Assembly: GCA_033977485.1 (NCBI GenBank)
Contig: CM066988.1
Coordinates: 53,133,649 to 53,197,648 of the forward strand
Reading direction: 5' to 3'
Length of the DNA stretch: 64,000 nucleotides
Origin: Hydrangea macrophylla
Taxonomy: Eukaryota; Streptophyta; Magnoliopsida; Cornales; Hydrangeaceae
Part shown: in pieces, positions 23,051-36,100 of the stretch
Layout of the letters: every line of letters starts with the position of its first letter
Position numbering within the stretch: position 1 is the first letter of the stretch
Notes under the pieces: model-generated
The model's input: the letters and a program-made list of their open reading frames with translations, nothing else
Told to the model about the DNA's origin: nothing
The model's database searches: none
Translations under genes and position numbers: made by a program

Positions 23051-23063
23051 GGCTCTGATACCA
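23051..23063 (-). other. Primer binding site of element 3
   Basis: Minus strand TGGTATCAGAGCC, eight bases inside the 5' LTR end. Initiator-Met tRNA type. Confidence 0.9.
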
Positions 23064-23730
23064 AAAACCCTGTCACGCTCCGAAGCAGCAAAAATAGAGA
23101 AAAATAAATTCCGTTTTAGGTCCATAGGGAATGACAGGTGAAAGTCACTAATTATCCACACCACACAGTACTAGTCCACAAGATAAACAAGAACAGTAAA
23201 TAACTGAATATAAAACGATTCTATCTATTACACAACATCAGAGTGTGGTCCACAGGATCACAACAGGTCTGGAGACAACATATGCCCAAGTACCCATTAA
23301 CTAAAACAAAACAAAGTTCAACAGAACAACAGAAATGAATTAAGTATGACTATCTTCAAATCTTCAGCTAGCATAAGGATAGTAGTCAGCATAATACTAC
23401 TCTCCCGTAGAACCGGCACCAGTGGGGCAATCCTCTACATAATCCAAATCCGGGTTATAGCCATCACCGTAAGTTCCAATACCTGCATTGTTAAGGACAG
23501 GGTAGTCTGGATGGGGAATGTCCAGGCAATAAAGGTCGTCAGCTTACTGAAAGCTGAGTGAGAACTAACTAACACAGTCTCATAGAAATAACGTAATCAT
23601 CAGTTATGAACGATATATAACAGTGATACTAATTATATCTCTTTCTCTTTTATTCGGACACATTATTAACCGATTCTCATCATCTACCAAAGGCTGACTG
23701 TACCAATACCAACTGACCATCTCGAACTGA

Positions 23731-24025
23731 TTATATCATCACAACATATCAGTGCTCTTGTTCACCGCTATACCGCTTTTAAGAAATCTTACGAGCACCC
23801 ATACATCATTCTCATATAACGACTGGTCTACGAATGTACCAATACTCTTGTTCACCGCTTTTAAGAACTCTTACTGTTCATCGCTTTTAAGAACGCTTAC
23901 GAGTATCATACAAACATAGCTCCGGTAAATACAAACCATGGGCATGCCACATCTACTCTTGTTCACCGCTTTTAAGAACTCTTACTGTTCACCGCTTTTA
24001 AGAATGCTTGCAAGTACTTTACACC
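23731..24025 (-). repeat. Hairpin cassettes in element 3 LTR (5' copy)
   Basis: Same three units as 15388-15681. In unit one the inner end of the outer arm is GTGCTC facing GAGCAC, paired here although the other LTR copy has a mismatch. Unit three has lost part of its right arm. Confidence 0.7.
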
Positions 24026-24377
24026 CATAATTCTCAAGATCCTGATTAAATCCTTGTTACACACTTATCGGATTCAATCTGAGCGAATCATCAGCTCGAC
24101 TCACATAACCTCCAAGATAACCAATAACCCACTAACTCAAACACCAGTTACTCAATGCTACCCACGGTTATTATCTCAAATCCTTATCTCGTTATCGCAT
24201 TATACTATTACTAACATTCCGAACCTAACTGCGTTACTCACCATATTATCTCAATCTCATTATCGTATCCCATTACCTCTGTAATCCATAATATCGCATA
24301 ATAGAAACATGAAACAACAATTAAACAACTACGTATTATAAAACAAAGCTTAAGGAACACATCCATGTTCTGTTGGG

Positions 24378-24541
24378 TTCGATCGATTGAAGTCCTTTCG
24401 ATCGATTGAAGAACTGTGATGCTCGATCGATCGAAGTATTCTTGATCAATTGAAGTAGAGGTGGTCTCGATCGATTAAAGTCATTTCAACGCTTGAGACT
24501 CAGTGGTGTTCGATCAATTGAACGCATTTCGATCACTCGAA
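24378..24541. repeat. TCGATCGA-type site array (5' LTR copy)
   Basis: Eight sites as in 16035-16199 with some point changes and a 1-bp loss; pairing retained. Confidence 0.88.
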
Positions 24542-24993
24542 CTTCATCTTCTCCAGAATTCTGCAGTGAACGTGCAGGATCTAGTAGGGGTTATTTGGGT
24601 TAATATTAAACGTCCAAAACATGTAAAACGTCATAAGTAAGATACCAAGTGAGTTTGGAACTCACCGAAATATCGTAAGGGGGCATTTGGCAAATGTAAG
24701 CTTTGAAGCTTTAATAGCGGCCTCCTCTCTCTCTCTTCTCTGCCTCAGTCTCTTTTGTCTCTCCTTCCTTTCTCCTCTTCTTCTTCTCCTTCTTGCTTCT
24801 GTCTCTCTCTAACTGTGAGTATATATATAGGAGTATGTGTGTATATAAATTAACACACTAGCACACACACTCTTTCTAACTCCCTCTCAAGTTCAGCAAA
24901 TCCTCACATACACGAACACGACCATATACATAGAGGGGCGGGAGTGCAGATGGCAAGGTTTGCGGGAAACCTGGGAATACAAATGATTACAAG

Positions 24994-25184
24994 TTCGATC
25001 GATCAAATGGAGTTCGATCGCTCGAGATCAGTTCATCCAGTTGATCGATTGAAAAGACTTTGATCGATTGAAGTAGGATCCACGTATTAAATTCAGGTTA
25101 GTAGTGTTTCGATCGCTCAAACAGGGTTCGATCGCTTGAACTTTGGAAATGCTCGATCGCTCGAACGAAGTTCAATCAATCGAA
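24994..25184. repeat. Second TCGATCGA-type array (5' LTR copy)
   Basis: Copy of 16650-16842 with point changes. Confidence 0.88.
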
Positions 25185-25262
25185 GGTAGAATTTCAAATA
25201 TGATCAAGGGAAGTATATAGAATCTTGTACATAAATATTTATTGAAAATACAGGGTATTACA

Positions 25263-25267
25263 TGTTT
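25263..25267. repeat. Target-site duplication of element 3, right (tgttt)
   Basis: Same as 14718-14722. Confidence 0.93.
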
Positions 25268-27032
25268 TGAGCATGGCCAACCGAGGCATATAGCAAAGAA
25301 TTGTCCGAGTAAGAGATAACTGAGAATGAGTACCGAGTCATCGAGTATGCCGAGCGGGTCAAAGGTATGACCACGAGTGGATAAATGGAAGGGAGTCGAG
25401 CAACAACAAGGACGATATCTTCAGCTTAGGCCGGGGAATACGGATGATATGGTCGTATCAGGTATTCTTCCTATTTGTTCATATCCCACACGTATACTAA
25501 TAGATTCTGGTTCAACGCATCCATTTGTGTCCCGTGATTTTATTAAGCATTTATCTGTTGAGTCCGAACCATTAGGATATGACTTGTGAGTATCATTGCC
25601 TAATAGTGAACCTCTAATAAATTCTTTGGTATTCAAGTCATGTGAAAGCATGATAGGTGATAAGGTTTTGAGTGTCGATTTGATTATGTTGAAAGTGAAT
25701 TACTTTGATGTTATTTTGGGTATGGATTGATTGTCGGTCAATCAAGCTAAAATCGATTGTGAGCAAAAATGGGTTAGTTTCCATCCACCGGGTCAAGAAG
25801 AGTTTACTTTTCAGGGTAGTGGTGTGATTGTACCGCCATACTTGATATCGACGATTCAAGCGAGTAAGATGTTGAATAAAGGTTGTTCGGGTTTCTTCTG
25901 TTTGATTGTTGATACACGAGTTCTTGGACCACTAGTAGAAGATATTCCAATAGTTCGAGAATTTTTAGATATTTTTCCCGATGAGTTACCCGATGTATTG
26001 ATTGAAAGAGAGCTTAAGTTCACGATAGAAGTAGTATCAGGGTCACAACCGGTATCCAAAGCACCATATCGAATGGCATCTGTAGAATCAAAAGAAGGGT
26101 TTTATCCGACCTAGCGTTTCACCTTCGGGATCTCCAGTTTTATTTGTGAAAAAGAAGGATGGGACAATGCGTATGTGCATCGACTATCGTGAGTTGAATA
26201 AGTTGACCGTCAAAAAAAATATCCATTGCTGCGAATAGATGACTTGTTTGATCAATTGCAAGGGGCTCAGGTATTCTCGAAGATTGACGTGAGATCCGGT
26301 TATCACCAGGTGAAGGTCAAGGAGGAAGATATTGAGAAGACAGCTTTTAGGACCCGATATGGTCACTTTGAATTTTTGGTAATGCCGTTTGGAGTGACTA
26401 ACGCGCCAATAGCTTTCATGGACTTGATGAATCGTGTTTTCAAGGATTATTTAGATGAGTTTGTTATTGTATTTATAGATGACATCCTAATCTATTCCAA
26501 GAGTGTTGAAGATCACGAACACCATCTGCGATTAGCCTTATACCGATTACGCGAGAAGAGCTTGTTTGAAAAATTAAAGAAATGTGAGTTTTGGTTATCG
26601 TAAATTGCTTTCCTCGAACATAGTGTCGGCTAAAGGAAATTCTGTAAATCCTCATAAGATAGAAGCAGTTACCAATTGGTTAAGACCGACGAATGTGACA
26701 GAGATCTAAAGTTTCCTAGGATTAGCTGGTTATTATCGAAGGTTTGTGAAGGACTTTTCACGTACTGCAATGACTATGACACAATTGATGAGGAAAGATG
26801 TTGCTTTTGTATAGAGTTCGGAATGTGAGGAAAGTTTTCGAGAATTGAAGAGTTGATTAGTGAAGGCACCGATCTTAGCTGTTCTGACGGGGACTGAAGG
26901 GTTTATCATTTATAGTGATGCTTCAAATAGAGATTTAGGTTGCGTTCTTATGCAACGTGACAATGTCATTGCGTATGCACCGTGACAACTTAGACCGCAC
27001 AAGAAGAACTATCCGACACATGATCTAGAATT

Positions 27033-27144
27033 GGCCGCTATGATTTTTGCATTAAAGATTTGGCGTCATTACCTATACGGGGAGAAATGGCCGCTGTGAT
27101 TTTTGCATTGAAGATTTGGCGTCATTACCTATACGGGGAGAAAT
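27033..27144 (+). repeat. 56-bp tandem duplication in RNase H of element 2
   Basis: 27033-27088 and 27089-27144 are copies starting GGCCGCT and ending GGGGAGAAAT, with two differences. 56 is not a multiple of three. Confidence 0.92.
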
Positions 27145-27894
27145 GTGAGATAAATACGGATCATAAGAGTTTAGAGTACTTGTTTACTCAATGAGACTTG
27201 AACATGAGGCAAAGAAGATGATTAGAGTTGATGAAGGATTATGATCTGTCCATTCACTATCACCCGAGCAAGGCGAATGTAGTCGCCGACTTTCTTAGTC
27301 GTAAGGCACCAACCAACATAGCATTGGACTTGACTTCTCAGAGAGAATTGATTCAAGATATAGAGAATTTGGAATTTGAAGTGATTCCGAGAATTGAAAG
27401 TGGCTTGATGTCGACGATCGTGGCACAACCACTCTTGATTCACGAGATCACGGAGAAACAACTTCAAGACGTGACTTTGAAAAAGATTTGTGATGAGATT
27501 CCGATGGGCAAACAATCGTGATTCACTTTTGAGAATGATGTTTTGAGATTGAAGGGTAGAATTTGTGTACCTAACGAGTAAGAATTGAAACGGAACATCC
27601 TAGAAGAAGCGCACAATACGAAGTACACCGTTCATCCAGGGAATACCAAGTTTTATAGAGACTTGAGACATGTTTATTGGTGGCCGGGAATGAAGAGAGA
27701 GATAGCACTCTATCTTTCACGATGTACAAGTTATCAACAAATGAAGGCCAAACGCCAAGTACCTTCGGGATTGTTATAACCGTTACTGGTAGCCGACTGG
27801 AAATGAGAACACATTACAATGGACTTTGTCAGTGGGTTTCCGAAGTCTAAGAAATTGAATGTTATTATTTGAGTTGAAGTCAGGCACATCAGTT

Positions 27895-28200
27895 GTTATT
27901 TGAATCCAAGTTGGTCAGACCACTTGGACTTCTTAAGGGAGGTCAAGGGTTCAAAAATGGGAGGTCAAGGGTTGGAAGGACAGACTTGATCAAGTAGCTA
28001 GACGAACTGTATTTAGAGCTCGATGTGAGTTCAAATCCGACTGTCCACTTATCTCCTGACTTACTACGTGTGCGTGTGTTATGGGGTAAGTGCATGTGCC
28101 CAGAGTTTGCCCACTGTCCTATTTTGATTAAACCGTGTCAATAATTCTGTCCAAAAAACGACAGTAAAGCCAGATCCTCGTCTGAAAAAAAAATTTATTG
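27895..28200 (+). mobile_element. Possible SINE-like sequence
   Basis: Contains TTGGTCAGACCACTTGGACT and GGTCAAGGGTTC, resembling the A and B boxes of tRNA-derived SINEs, and ends in a run of A at about 28188-28196. No target-site duplication was established. Confidence 0.3.
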
Positions 28201-28421
28201 GTAGTTGATTTCCGAAAAATTACGATGAATCTGGATCCTATCGTCCGATCCCTCTTCCGATCCCCCCAAAAAACAGTTTAATTGCTAAAAACTAGTCCAA
28301 CAGCCTTGTAATACACATTTGTCATTTTGTCTTTACCGAAGCATCTCTTACGATTTGGGTTCAGCCGAATCAACATTGTCCAAACTGTTGTGTATAGTCA
28401 GCAAGTTAAACCCCCCAAGAA

Positions 28422-28424
<3 letters not shown>

Positions 28425-28455
<31 letters not shown>
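28425..28455. repeat. CA microsatellite
   Basis: About fifteen CA units without interruption. Confidence 0.97.
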
Positions 28456-28459
<4 letters not shown>

Positions 28460-28460
28460 A

Positions 28461-28782
28461 GATAATTAAATTTCAGTCACCTTTTTGTGGGATAACTAAG
28501 AGTTAGTCTATTACTTTTTTTATTTTAGAAGGATATCTATCTTAAGTGAAAAATCAAAAACACATCAAAACTTGTTGAGAGCAAACTGTCCAAACGTTGC
28601 AACTCACCAAACCGGTCAGGAGCAACTTACAAACGGTGTCCTAATGGGTTTTTCGACACCAATTGGTCAAAGTTTTGATGTGTTTTAAATTTTTTTCACT
28701 TAAAATAAATATCCTTCTAAAATCAAAAAAGTAATTGACTTTCTTAATTATCCCACAAAAATGTGACGAAAAATTAATTTTC
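28461..28782. mobile_element. Foldback (MITE-like) element
   Basis: Left arm 28461-28573 and right arm 28672-28782 are inverted copies, for example TTTTTGTGGGATAACTAAG facing its complement and AACACATCAAAAC facing GTTTTGATGTGTT. The 98-bp centre is unique. No clear target-site duplication. Confidence 0.75.
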
Positions 28783-29976
28783 CCAAAGATGAAACAAGAA
28801 AACCCAGGGGGGCTGTTGGGAGATGAAGTAGAGACCACAACTGGAGAGTGGAACACTTCAATTCACCTTTCAAGTGCACAAATGGAGAGTCACTAATAAT
28901 ACATTAAAGCTTTATTTGGTTCGCATGGAAAAATCAATAGTTGTATTGTATGAACCCTGATAGTCAGTTGATTGCCAAACTGATTCAACTTTTTCAATAA
29001 TCTCAAATACTTGAATGAGAAATTAATGTAAAATTATCACAATTAAGCATTGTTACAATTCACATATTCCAACAAATCTAAACCTTCTGAACCACAAAAC
29101 TGAGACATCAATAATTTATCTGGAAAACCAATGAAAAAAATATCATGGTACCAGTCATTTTCCATATTATCACTATTAAAAAAAACGTTTAAATTTAAAG
29201 TGATAACTACTGACACCAAATAATTTGAGACAGGTTTGGTTGAGTTTAATTGATAAAATCGATAGTTGTATGAATCCTGCAAATGGAGATGATATGGAGA
29301 CCATAACCGGAGAGTGGAACCGTTCCATGCACCTTTCAAGTGCTTAACTGGATGGTCGATAAGCTCTACTTGATTCATGAATTTCATGAGGCAAAAAAAA
29401 AAAAAAAAAAAAACCACAAAGGCAAACGCTTACTTTTGATTGGTTGGTAAGAAAAATAGTAAAGAAATTAGATAGCCGAAGTCAAGGTAACAAATTTTTA
29501 TTTTGTGACTCAATTTCTTTCTTTCCTAGACTTGCTACTATAGTTTCTAATGTTATTTTAACATAAGAGTAAAAAGACGAATAATAAGAAAATAGCTTTT
29601 CATGTATCGTTCCTTTTCTTTTTCTTTTCCCTCACTGTATCCGCAAAGCAAGCAGAGCCTATGAGTAGTCAGACAAACATAGTTCTATAAATGTACACTT
29701 TAAAAATACCTAGGATCCAAATAGGCGGTTAGCAAAAATTCGAACCATCGAGAAAAACAAATGGTGTGAAATTCAACTATTGTTTCTTGTATCAAGAAGC
29801 GGCAAATGGAAAAAGTTCACCAAACCACAAAAATAAGGCTGTGGTTCAAACGATTCTAGGGGGGGGGGGGGGGCCACAAGCCCCGCTCAATGAGATTCCA
29901 GGAAACCATTTGCTACTCTCTTTCGAGACTCTTCGATTTTTATAAATCTTCAGACTGTTGTATTTCTCATGTATTT

Positions 29977-30155
29977 TCAAGTGTCGATTCTCTCATAGAA
30001 GTATATGTATCCCATGTCCTTGGGCAGATTTTTGGAAGCACCGACTTTGTCATCATTGAATATTACCCACCTACCGTCCTTGTAGATGTGAGCTACGTAA
30101 TGGCCACAATGGGTTGAGGTGCCAATGTGGCTCACTAGTCCCTTAAGCCGGTATT
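29977..30155 (-). CDS. UBP14: UBP14 exon 20 (catalytic His, stop)
   Basis: Begins after CACAG and completes a Lys codon with exon 19. It holds the [14 protein letters not shown] box with the general-base His and the FNDDKV box, ends in ERIDT and TGA at 29979-29977. Confidence 0.96.
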
Positions 30156-33100
30156 CTGTGCAACAAGAAGTACCAACAATTAAATCACACATCAAGACCA
30201 ATTAGCAAAATAGTACAAAAATCATCCAAAGAAACGATTATGTCCACAGTAACAAGTAGTTGACATCGGATTAAGACAACAGCTAAACAGAGGACGGGTT
30301 TTGGATCCTTAGCAGCACTTTTGGGGGCTGCCAAGACTGCGGAATTTTTTTTAAAGAACAAAAGAATAAAATAAAAACAAAATAATAATTAAAAAAAATG
30401 TGGTCCATTCAATGCCGCAAAGGTGCTGCCGCGTGGGCATTGCGGTGCGGCCGAGGATCCCCACCCCAAAGGACATTTCAATAGGGGAGTCTACACTTTC
30501 ACATCAACATCTATTATATATATCTAAATTTTGAGGCCAAAAGTCTCCTGTGAGACTATCCACGTGGCATCTCTCTCCATGCACAAAAACTCCAATCTGT
30601 CTTCTTCTATATTTTCCGCTTCTATAATTAATGAATCTACATGGCCTCACTCTTCTAGAAGCGCCTATTCCTCTTGCGGAGGCGACTCTTGGCCTTTCAC
30701 TTTCCCACTATCTGGATCTGAGGTTACTTCTTTGACAATTTCAATTATGTACAAATAGTTGAGTTTTGAAAAAACTCCTCAAGCTATTCTACTCTCCCTT
30801 CTATCCCAAACGAATTCAGAAAACCCTCACGGAAAGTTGCCGCCGACGAGAACAAGAGGACTAAGAAGCTGTGGTGGTTGTAGACATTGTTGGTGACGAG
30901 AATTTGTAAACCAATTGTACCCATATTCAAACAGCAGCAAGTGGGTTTGGACGGGAACTGAGGAGCCGCCGAAGTGTACTAAAAACCAATTGTACCCACT
31001 ACTCTTCCCTCTTATTCTCCTGCGGGGCGGCCGACGGCGAAGAATCATCGATCGAGGCGGCAACGCGTTCGGGAAAGGTCGACAAATCGTCGACTTCCTC
31101 GCCACCCAACAGAGCATCCTCACCACCCAAGAGAGCAAAAGAGTTCTCGTGATCAGTCATTGAACACCAACAGTACCGAAACAGAGGCACTCAGAGAGTG
31201 TTATAGAGAGAACCAACAAAACCCCAAATTTATGTTTACCTAGCTATAGTGGCTCTGTTTACATATATATATATAGCAAGAAGTCACAACATATATATAT
31301 TGACACCTAATTTCTATGTTTACATAGAATATAGTGGCTCAACTAATATAGCACTTTTTTTTAGAGGTTTTTGGTGATAAATTTTTTGTTTGTTTTGGGA
31401 ATTTTCCGTTTCTTCTTCTGGGTTTTGAGTGCTTAGAGCATGATCTGGTAGGGTATTTTTGGTAGGTTGCTGATTGGGTGTCTCAAGGATGTTCAGGGTA
31501 GTGGTTGGTTTCCCTGGGTGTAATATTGGCCCTCTTTGAGTTTGTTTGTTAATAAATTTTCTATTTTGCTGATGAAGAAGGGACTTTGACAAAAATGAAT
31601 CAAAGAATAGGGTGTGCCGAGTATAGATTAATGTTTTGTTTATTCTCTTTTTGAATTGGTAATTATATGAAAATTTGAATTCAATTTACCAAATTCTTAA
31701 TTTTAGTTAATCTGATAGAAATGGAAAGTGTGTATTTATTTGTGAATTACAAATTTAGAGGCTAATTAGGAGGTCTAGAGAGGGAAGTTTGCAAAATCAG
31801 GGGAGAGAATGTTCATGAAAATCATAGCTTTTGGTGGAGCTCATTTGTATAGCAATTATATGAGATCATTGACAAGCCTGCAGAAACATGGATTTGATTT
31901 TGTACTCTTGCTTGGAACCATTGTATCCATCTTGGTGTTACGCAATCATCTGCAACTTGATAGTTTAAGGTTACCAGACGATTGCTTTGCTTTTCTCCCC
32001 AAGTTTCAGATTTCCAATAGTAATACTATGCTTCCAAAATTTATATACCAAATTGCTTCTTAACCCAGTGACAGTAGAACTATTGAAAACAACTTCCAAT
32101 AAAAATGTAGGTGGTCACAATTATTCAATGTTAAGGCTGTTTAGGCTTCGTTTGGTTTATGAGCCCGTGCATTTGCACGGGTAATCGACTAGTTCTTCTC
32201 AATAATTGAGCAGGCGAAAGACGAATTGTTCACGAAAGAAAAAAGTTTCACTACAACGTACAAGTTGTACAACTCCAGCAATTTCAGGATAGGGTTAAAC
32301 ACATTTGGCCCCCCTGTGGTTAAGACCTATTTTCGCTTTAACCTTCCTATGGTTCAAAAGGTGACACTTAACTCCTGGGGTTGCGACTAAATTAGGGGCT
32401 GAAAGTCACAGTATATTCAATAGTTTTTGGGAGCATAGCAGCATTATAATTAACGTACAATTTTATTTAACTGATGATATTACAAATAGTAGTAGCAAGG
32501 TTAGCATCAACAGCAAAAAAAAAAAAAAAAATGCAAACAAAATAAAAAGGTTGAGGAACTAACTTCCCCCTCCATCAGGTAGAGCAGCATCAACGACGGG
32601 TGCAGTGCTCGAAGTAGTTTCCATATCTGACGCACTAGACCCACCAGGATGGTTAAATATCCAATCTGTTGCTTTCTCAATGTCACCATGCTGTCAAGAA
32701 TTGATACATAAACAAAAGGTTTGAAGATTATTGACTTGTAAACCCAAAAACCTCAGAACTAAAAAATAGCCATTAAAATTTTACCGAAGCCTTCAGTGCT
32801 TTCCGAGCTATTTCCTCTTCAAATCCAAAGGAAATTAAAGTTTCAACTTTTGATTGATCGACAAATGATAACACAGCGTCACCAATTCGTGCCTCTTGGC
32901 CAATAGGGGCATCAATGTCTGCCAAAAGAAGCATAAATTAATACCTTCTGTAGTCTAACCTAACTGCAAGAAACCATGTTGTTTAGGGAATAAAACTTTC
33001 TTAAGAGGTTGTTTGGACAATATAAGGAACCGGTTTCTAAATATCCTGGTGTTTGTGTAGCCTCTCTTTGGTTAGATTGACTTGAAAATATCCCAACAAT

Positions 33101-36100
33101 TGATTCTTTATCAAACCAACTTATACTTGGTTTTCATACACACCAAATGAATGCGAGACTGGGTCTGAACCTGATCTTTTTTTAGGCATTCCCAAACAGT
33201 CCCGAAGATAGCAATTAAGTTGGAATACCGAATACCTGGATCATCCATGTGAGAAAGTAACCAATTCATTGCCTCTTCCACTCCAGCATTTGAGGTGTTG
33301 ATAGCAGCTTTTTGACAATGAAGATAGTTAAATCCCATTGACACAAGCTGGGACACGATATCCTCGTTCGCCACAAGCTTCTCAGGTTCTGCATCACCCC
33401 TGGCAGCTGTGTAGAAAAAGAATAATATACAGTATGGTCCATTAATATCGAGGAACATATAAAAACATACAAAACAATTTTCCAAAATGGATAGATCATG
33501 ATACGTGCACCTATGGACACATGGACGTGGTGGGTATTAGATGATGCAAGCAAAAAGGTTATGGGTTGTTAAGAGTAATTAAGCCTTGATATAGGTGATA
33601 AGCAAGGAAGCCCGGACTATTCTAAAAGGTCGAAGCACCCGCACTCCATACGCACTCCGTACCCGCACTAGCATGGATTCTTATCGATGTGGCAGGGTGT
33701 TTCTTTAGATTTTTTTAATTAATATTTATAATTATAAAAAAATAAAATAAAATAAAATAAAGGGACTCTTAACATAATTTTAGACAATTTTGAGACAAAT
33801 TAAGAATGTTAGGATTTGGATTACACGCAAAATGCCAGTATTGCTTATTTATGCTTGTTATTCGACTTAACTGCATAGAAAAATTCAGTGTATGGGCTGA
33901 TTCCAGGCAATGTATAGTGTTAAATGGGCTGATGTTCGTCTTCCTAATGCTCTGGTGACTTGGGATTGAGGAGAATAATAGATTGGTTCAAGTTGTCTAT
34001 CTTTAGAAATTTGTGGCAAGTTGTCTGTCAAGCAGGTTCATTATGGGTTGCTTGGGTGCATGGCTACCAGCTTAGAGGAAGGAGTTTGCCAACCCCTTCC
34101 TCCTCTTCTTGGTTCTGTAATGTCTTCGACAATTCAAAGATTGTTTTAAAATTCATCTTCGTTATGTGATTAGTGATGGCAAAAAGAGTTTCATTTGGTT
34201 TGATGGGATGCCTTTTTGACAAATATGGTGATCAACTGTTTCAAGTAGCTGCTCTTGGAGCTCGAACCAAAGTGCAATCTATTGTGAGTGGGACAACTTG
34301 GAAGTGGCCTTTTACTAGTAATTCTTTACTTGTTGAAATCAAAAATGATTGGCCTCCTCTCCTCCTCCCTGATGCCTCACAGGAAGATCAAGTTTTCTGG
34401 ACTCTTGCTTCGCCTGATACTTTTACTGTGACTGCTATTTGGGATGCTTTTCAGCCTCATTATAGAAAGTTTCATGGGCCTCTATTCTTTGGTTTTCGCA
34501 GAATATTCCTTGCCATACATCTATGCTTTGGTTGGTAATTAGAGATAGGATTCACACTCGGATCGCATGCTCTGGTGGAATATCCAAGGGTCAGGTAAAT
34601 GTCTTCTTTGTGATGATCATCTTGAATCAAGAGACCATTTATTCTTTACTTGTCCCATTTCAAATCAGGTTTGGAGTAGTAATTTGCGCAAGAACTCCCT
34701 TCAGCGGCTCCCTTTGCTATGGTTAGATGAGCTTCAATGGGTTGCTACAAATTCAAAAGCAAAAGTTTCCCAAACCATGTTGGAAAATTAAGTTTTGCTG
34801 TCACTATCTATATTTTGTGGCGTGAAAAAGGTGTAGTAGGCAGCATGGTCAGTGATTTTCAATGTTGTATTTTATACTTTTAGGTTTAGAATTCTTAGCA
34901 TGAAGAATATTGTTGATACTCTAATTAATAGGGTTTACATTCCTTAGTTACTTTATAATGTTTGGCTAAATTTTAGCCCAGTTCTAAGAAAATTCTCATT
35001 TATCCAAAAAAATATATATTGTATAATCTATAAAAGTATTTAAAAGTATATTTTTACTAATTCATTATTAGTCCCCGTGCCAGCGTGCCCGCATACTATC
35101 GAGCCGCATCCGCATTGGTGCTTCCTAGGTGACAAGTTAAAGTAGTATTAATGGGTAGCAGTGTGTGTGTTGCCACTGTTCCTATTTTCTTGGTTCAGTG
35201 GAGTCACTTTAGGAGTTATTTGTTAAAATTCATTTCTTAGTTTGTAATCTCTTATGAAAGGAGAAGTCTTATGATTAAAAATGGAATCGTATTATATTGT
35301 CCAACACAAATGCTGAAGTTTTGGAGGTTAAGGCTCCCTCGAAGTAGCCAATTTGGAGGTCGGATCTCCTCGAATTGAACCAAGAACGTGCCAATCCAAT
35401 TGTGCACGTAACAACAGTATCAGAGCAGCACGGTATGGGATGCGGTTCCGCAGTCATGTTGTAGACGGGGAGACCTGGGGAGGGATCCTACCCGGAGTGC
35501 CACCCAGCAGGGAAGATGGGCCACCGTGGACTTCGTTTGCTAAGCATGGTGGATTGTTACCATTCCATATCAACCAATTATGGGATTGGTTGGGGGTTTA
35601 TTAACTCATAGGCACCCTCCCCTTTCAAGGGTGAATTCGACCTTGTGGGTTCATAACAGTTATACAGATGATAATTTTTACTCCCTCCGTCCCAAAGTAA
35701 GAGTCCTTTGTTCCATTTTGGGATGTCTCATTTTAAGGCTCCCCTTTGAAAAGTCAGTGTATTTTAACTACACTCTTTCCAAGTTTATCTATTGTTGTAG
35801 CAGTATATACCTAAATGCCAAAGCTTCTCAATGAGATGTAATATGCATAAACACACTCTCTTACTCTCTTTCGATGTTTCCAAAGGATTATATAAAACAA
35901 ACGAGAAGCATATATAAATTGCATGCAGAAGTGAGAAATAACAAAGAGTAATGCTATGTTTCCCAAATTTCTATCCCAAAAGTGCTTCCCAAATGATGTG
36001 GCAGAGGGGCCAGGTAACAACATCCAATCAAAATTCATCTGGTCCAACTGCATTAGACCTGGCCCACTGCCACATCACTTGGGAAGCACTTTTGGGATAA

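Larger units (their letters stand above)
14723..25262 (-). mobile_element. Ty3/gypsy element 3, minus strand, nested in element 2
   Basis: Complete in structure on the minus strand: 5' LTR 25262-23071, primer site for initiator-Met tRNA at 23063-23051, an extra ORF region, gag, protease, RT, RNase H, integrase, chromodomain-like tail, purine-rich tract, 3' LTR 16920-14723. LTRs start TGTAATACCC and end GTGACA or ATGACA. The C-terminal motif and the GAGGACGAAAT block before the 3' LTR fit the Tekay/Del chromoviruses (inference). The LTRs differ more than those of element 1, with many substitutions and small indels, so it is older. Confidence 0.95.
23071..25262 (-). repeat. 5' LTR of element 3
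   Basis: 2192-bp copy of 14723-16920 with many substitutions and small indels. It keeps the site arrays at 24378-24541 and 24994-25184, hairpin cassettes at 23731-24025, and the small ORF at 23364-23543 with one stop. Confidence 0.93.
11600..27875 (+). mobile_element. Decayed Ty3/gypsy element 2, split by element 3
   Basis: A diverged relative of element 1. It has one left LTR (about 11600-13484), a degenerate primer site, gag to 14722, an interruption at 14723-25262 by element 3, then protease, RT, RNase H and the start of integrase to about 27875. There the similarity stops without polypurine tract or right LTR, so it is 3'-truncated. Left edge is uncertain because the first part of the LTR is decayed. 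Many stops and frameshifts. Confidence 0.85.
25263..27875 (+). pseudogene. gag-pol remnant of element 2, right part
   Basis: Resumes the zinc knuckle (H-I-A-K-N-C), then protease ([10 protein letters not shown] near 25500), a linker with [11 protein letters not shown] with F-I-D-D near 26470-26485, RNase H, and integrase finger (27585-27779). It ends in the integrase core at about 27875, shortly after MDFVSGFP. Stops at about 25587, 25728, 26112, 26601, 26706, 26812, 26985, 27193 and 27520, and a 56-bp duplication in RNase H. Confidence 0.88.
28201..29976. other. Intergenic stretch downstream of UBP14
   Basis: No coding sequence seen. It holds a CA microsatellite, a foldback element, two copies of a roughly 80-bp repeat (GGAGAGTGGAAC blocks at about 28838-28920 and 29283-29365), an A-run at 29394-29413 and a G-run at 29861-29874. 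The 3' UTR of UBP14 should lie just below 29977; its end is not visible. Confidence 0.6.

Noticed and set aside
31320..31592. Minus-strand 90-codon ORF in the Helitron
   Set aside because: AT-rich, low-complexity Asn/Gln/Lys reading with no motif or neighbour support.
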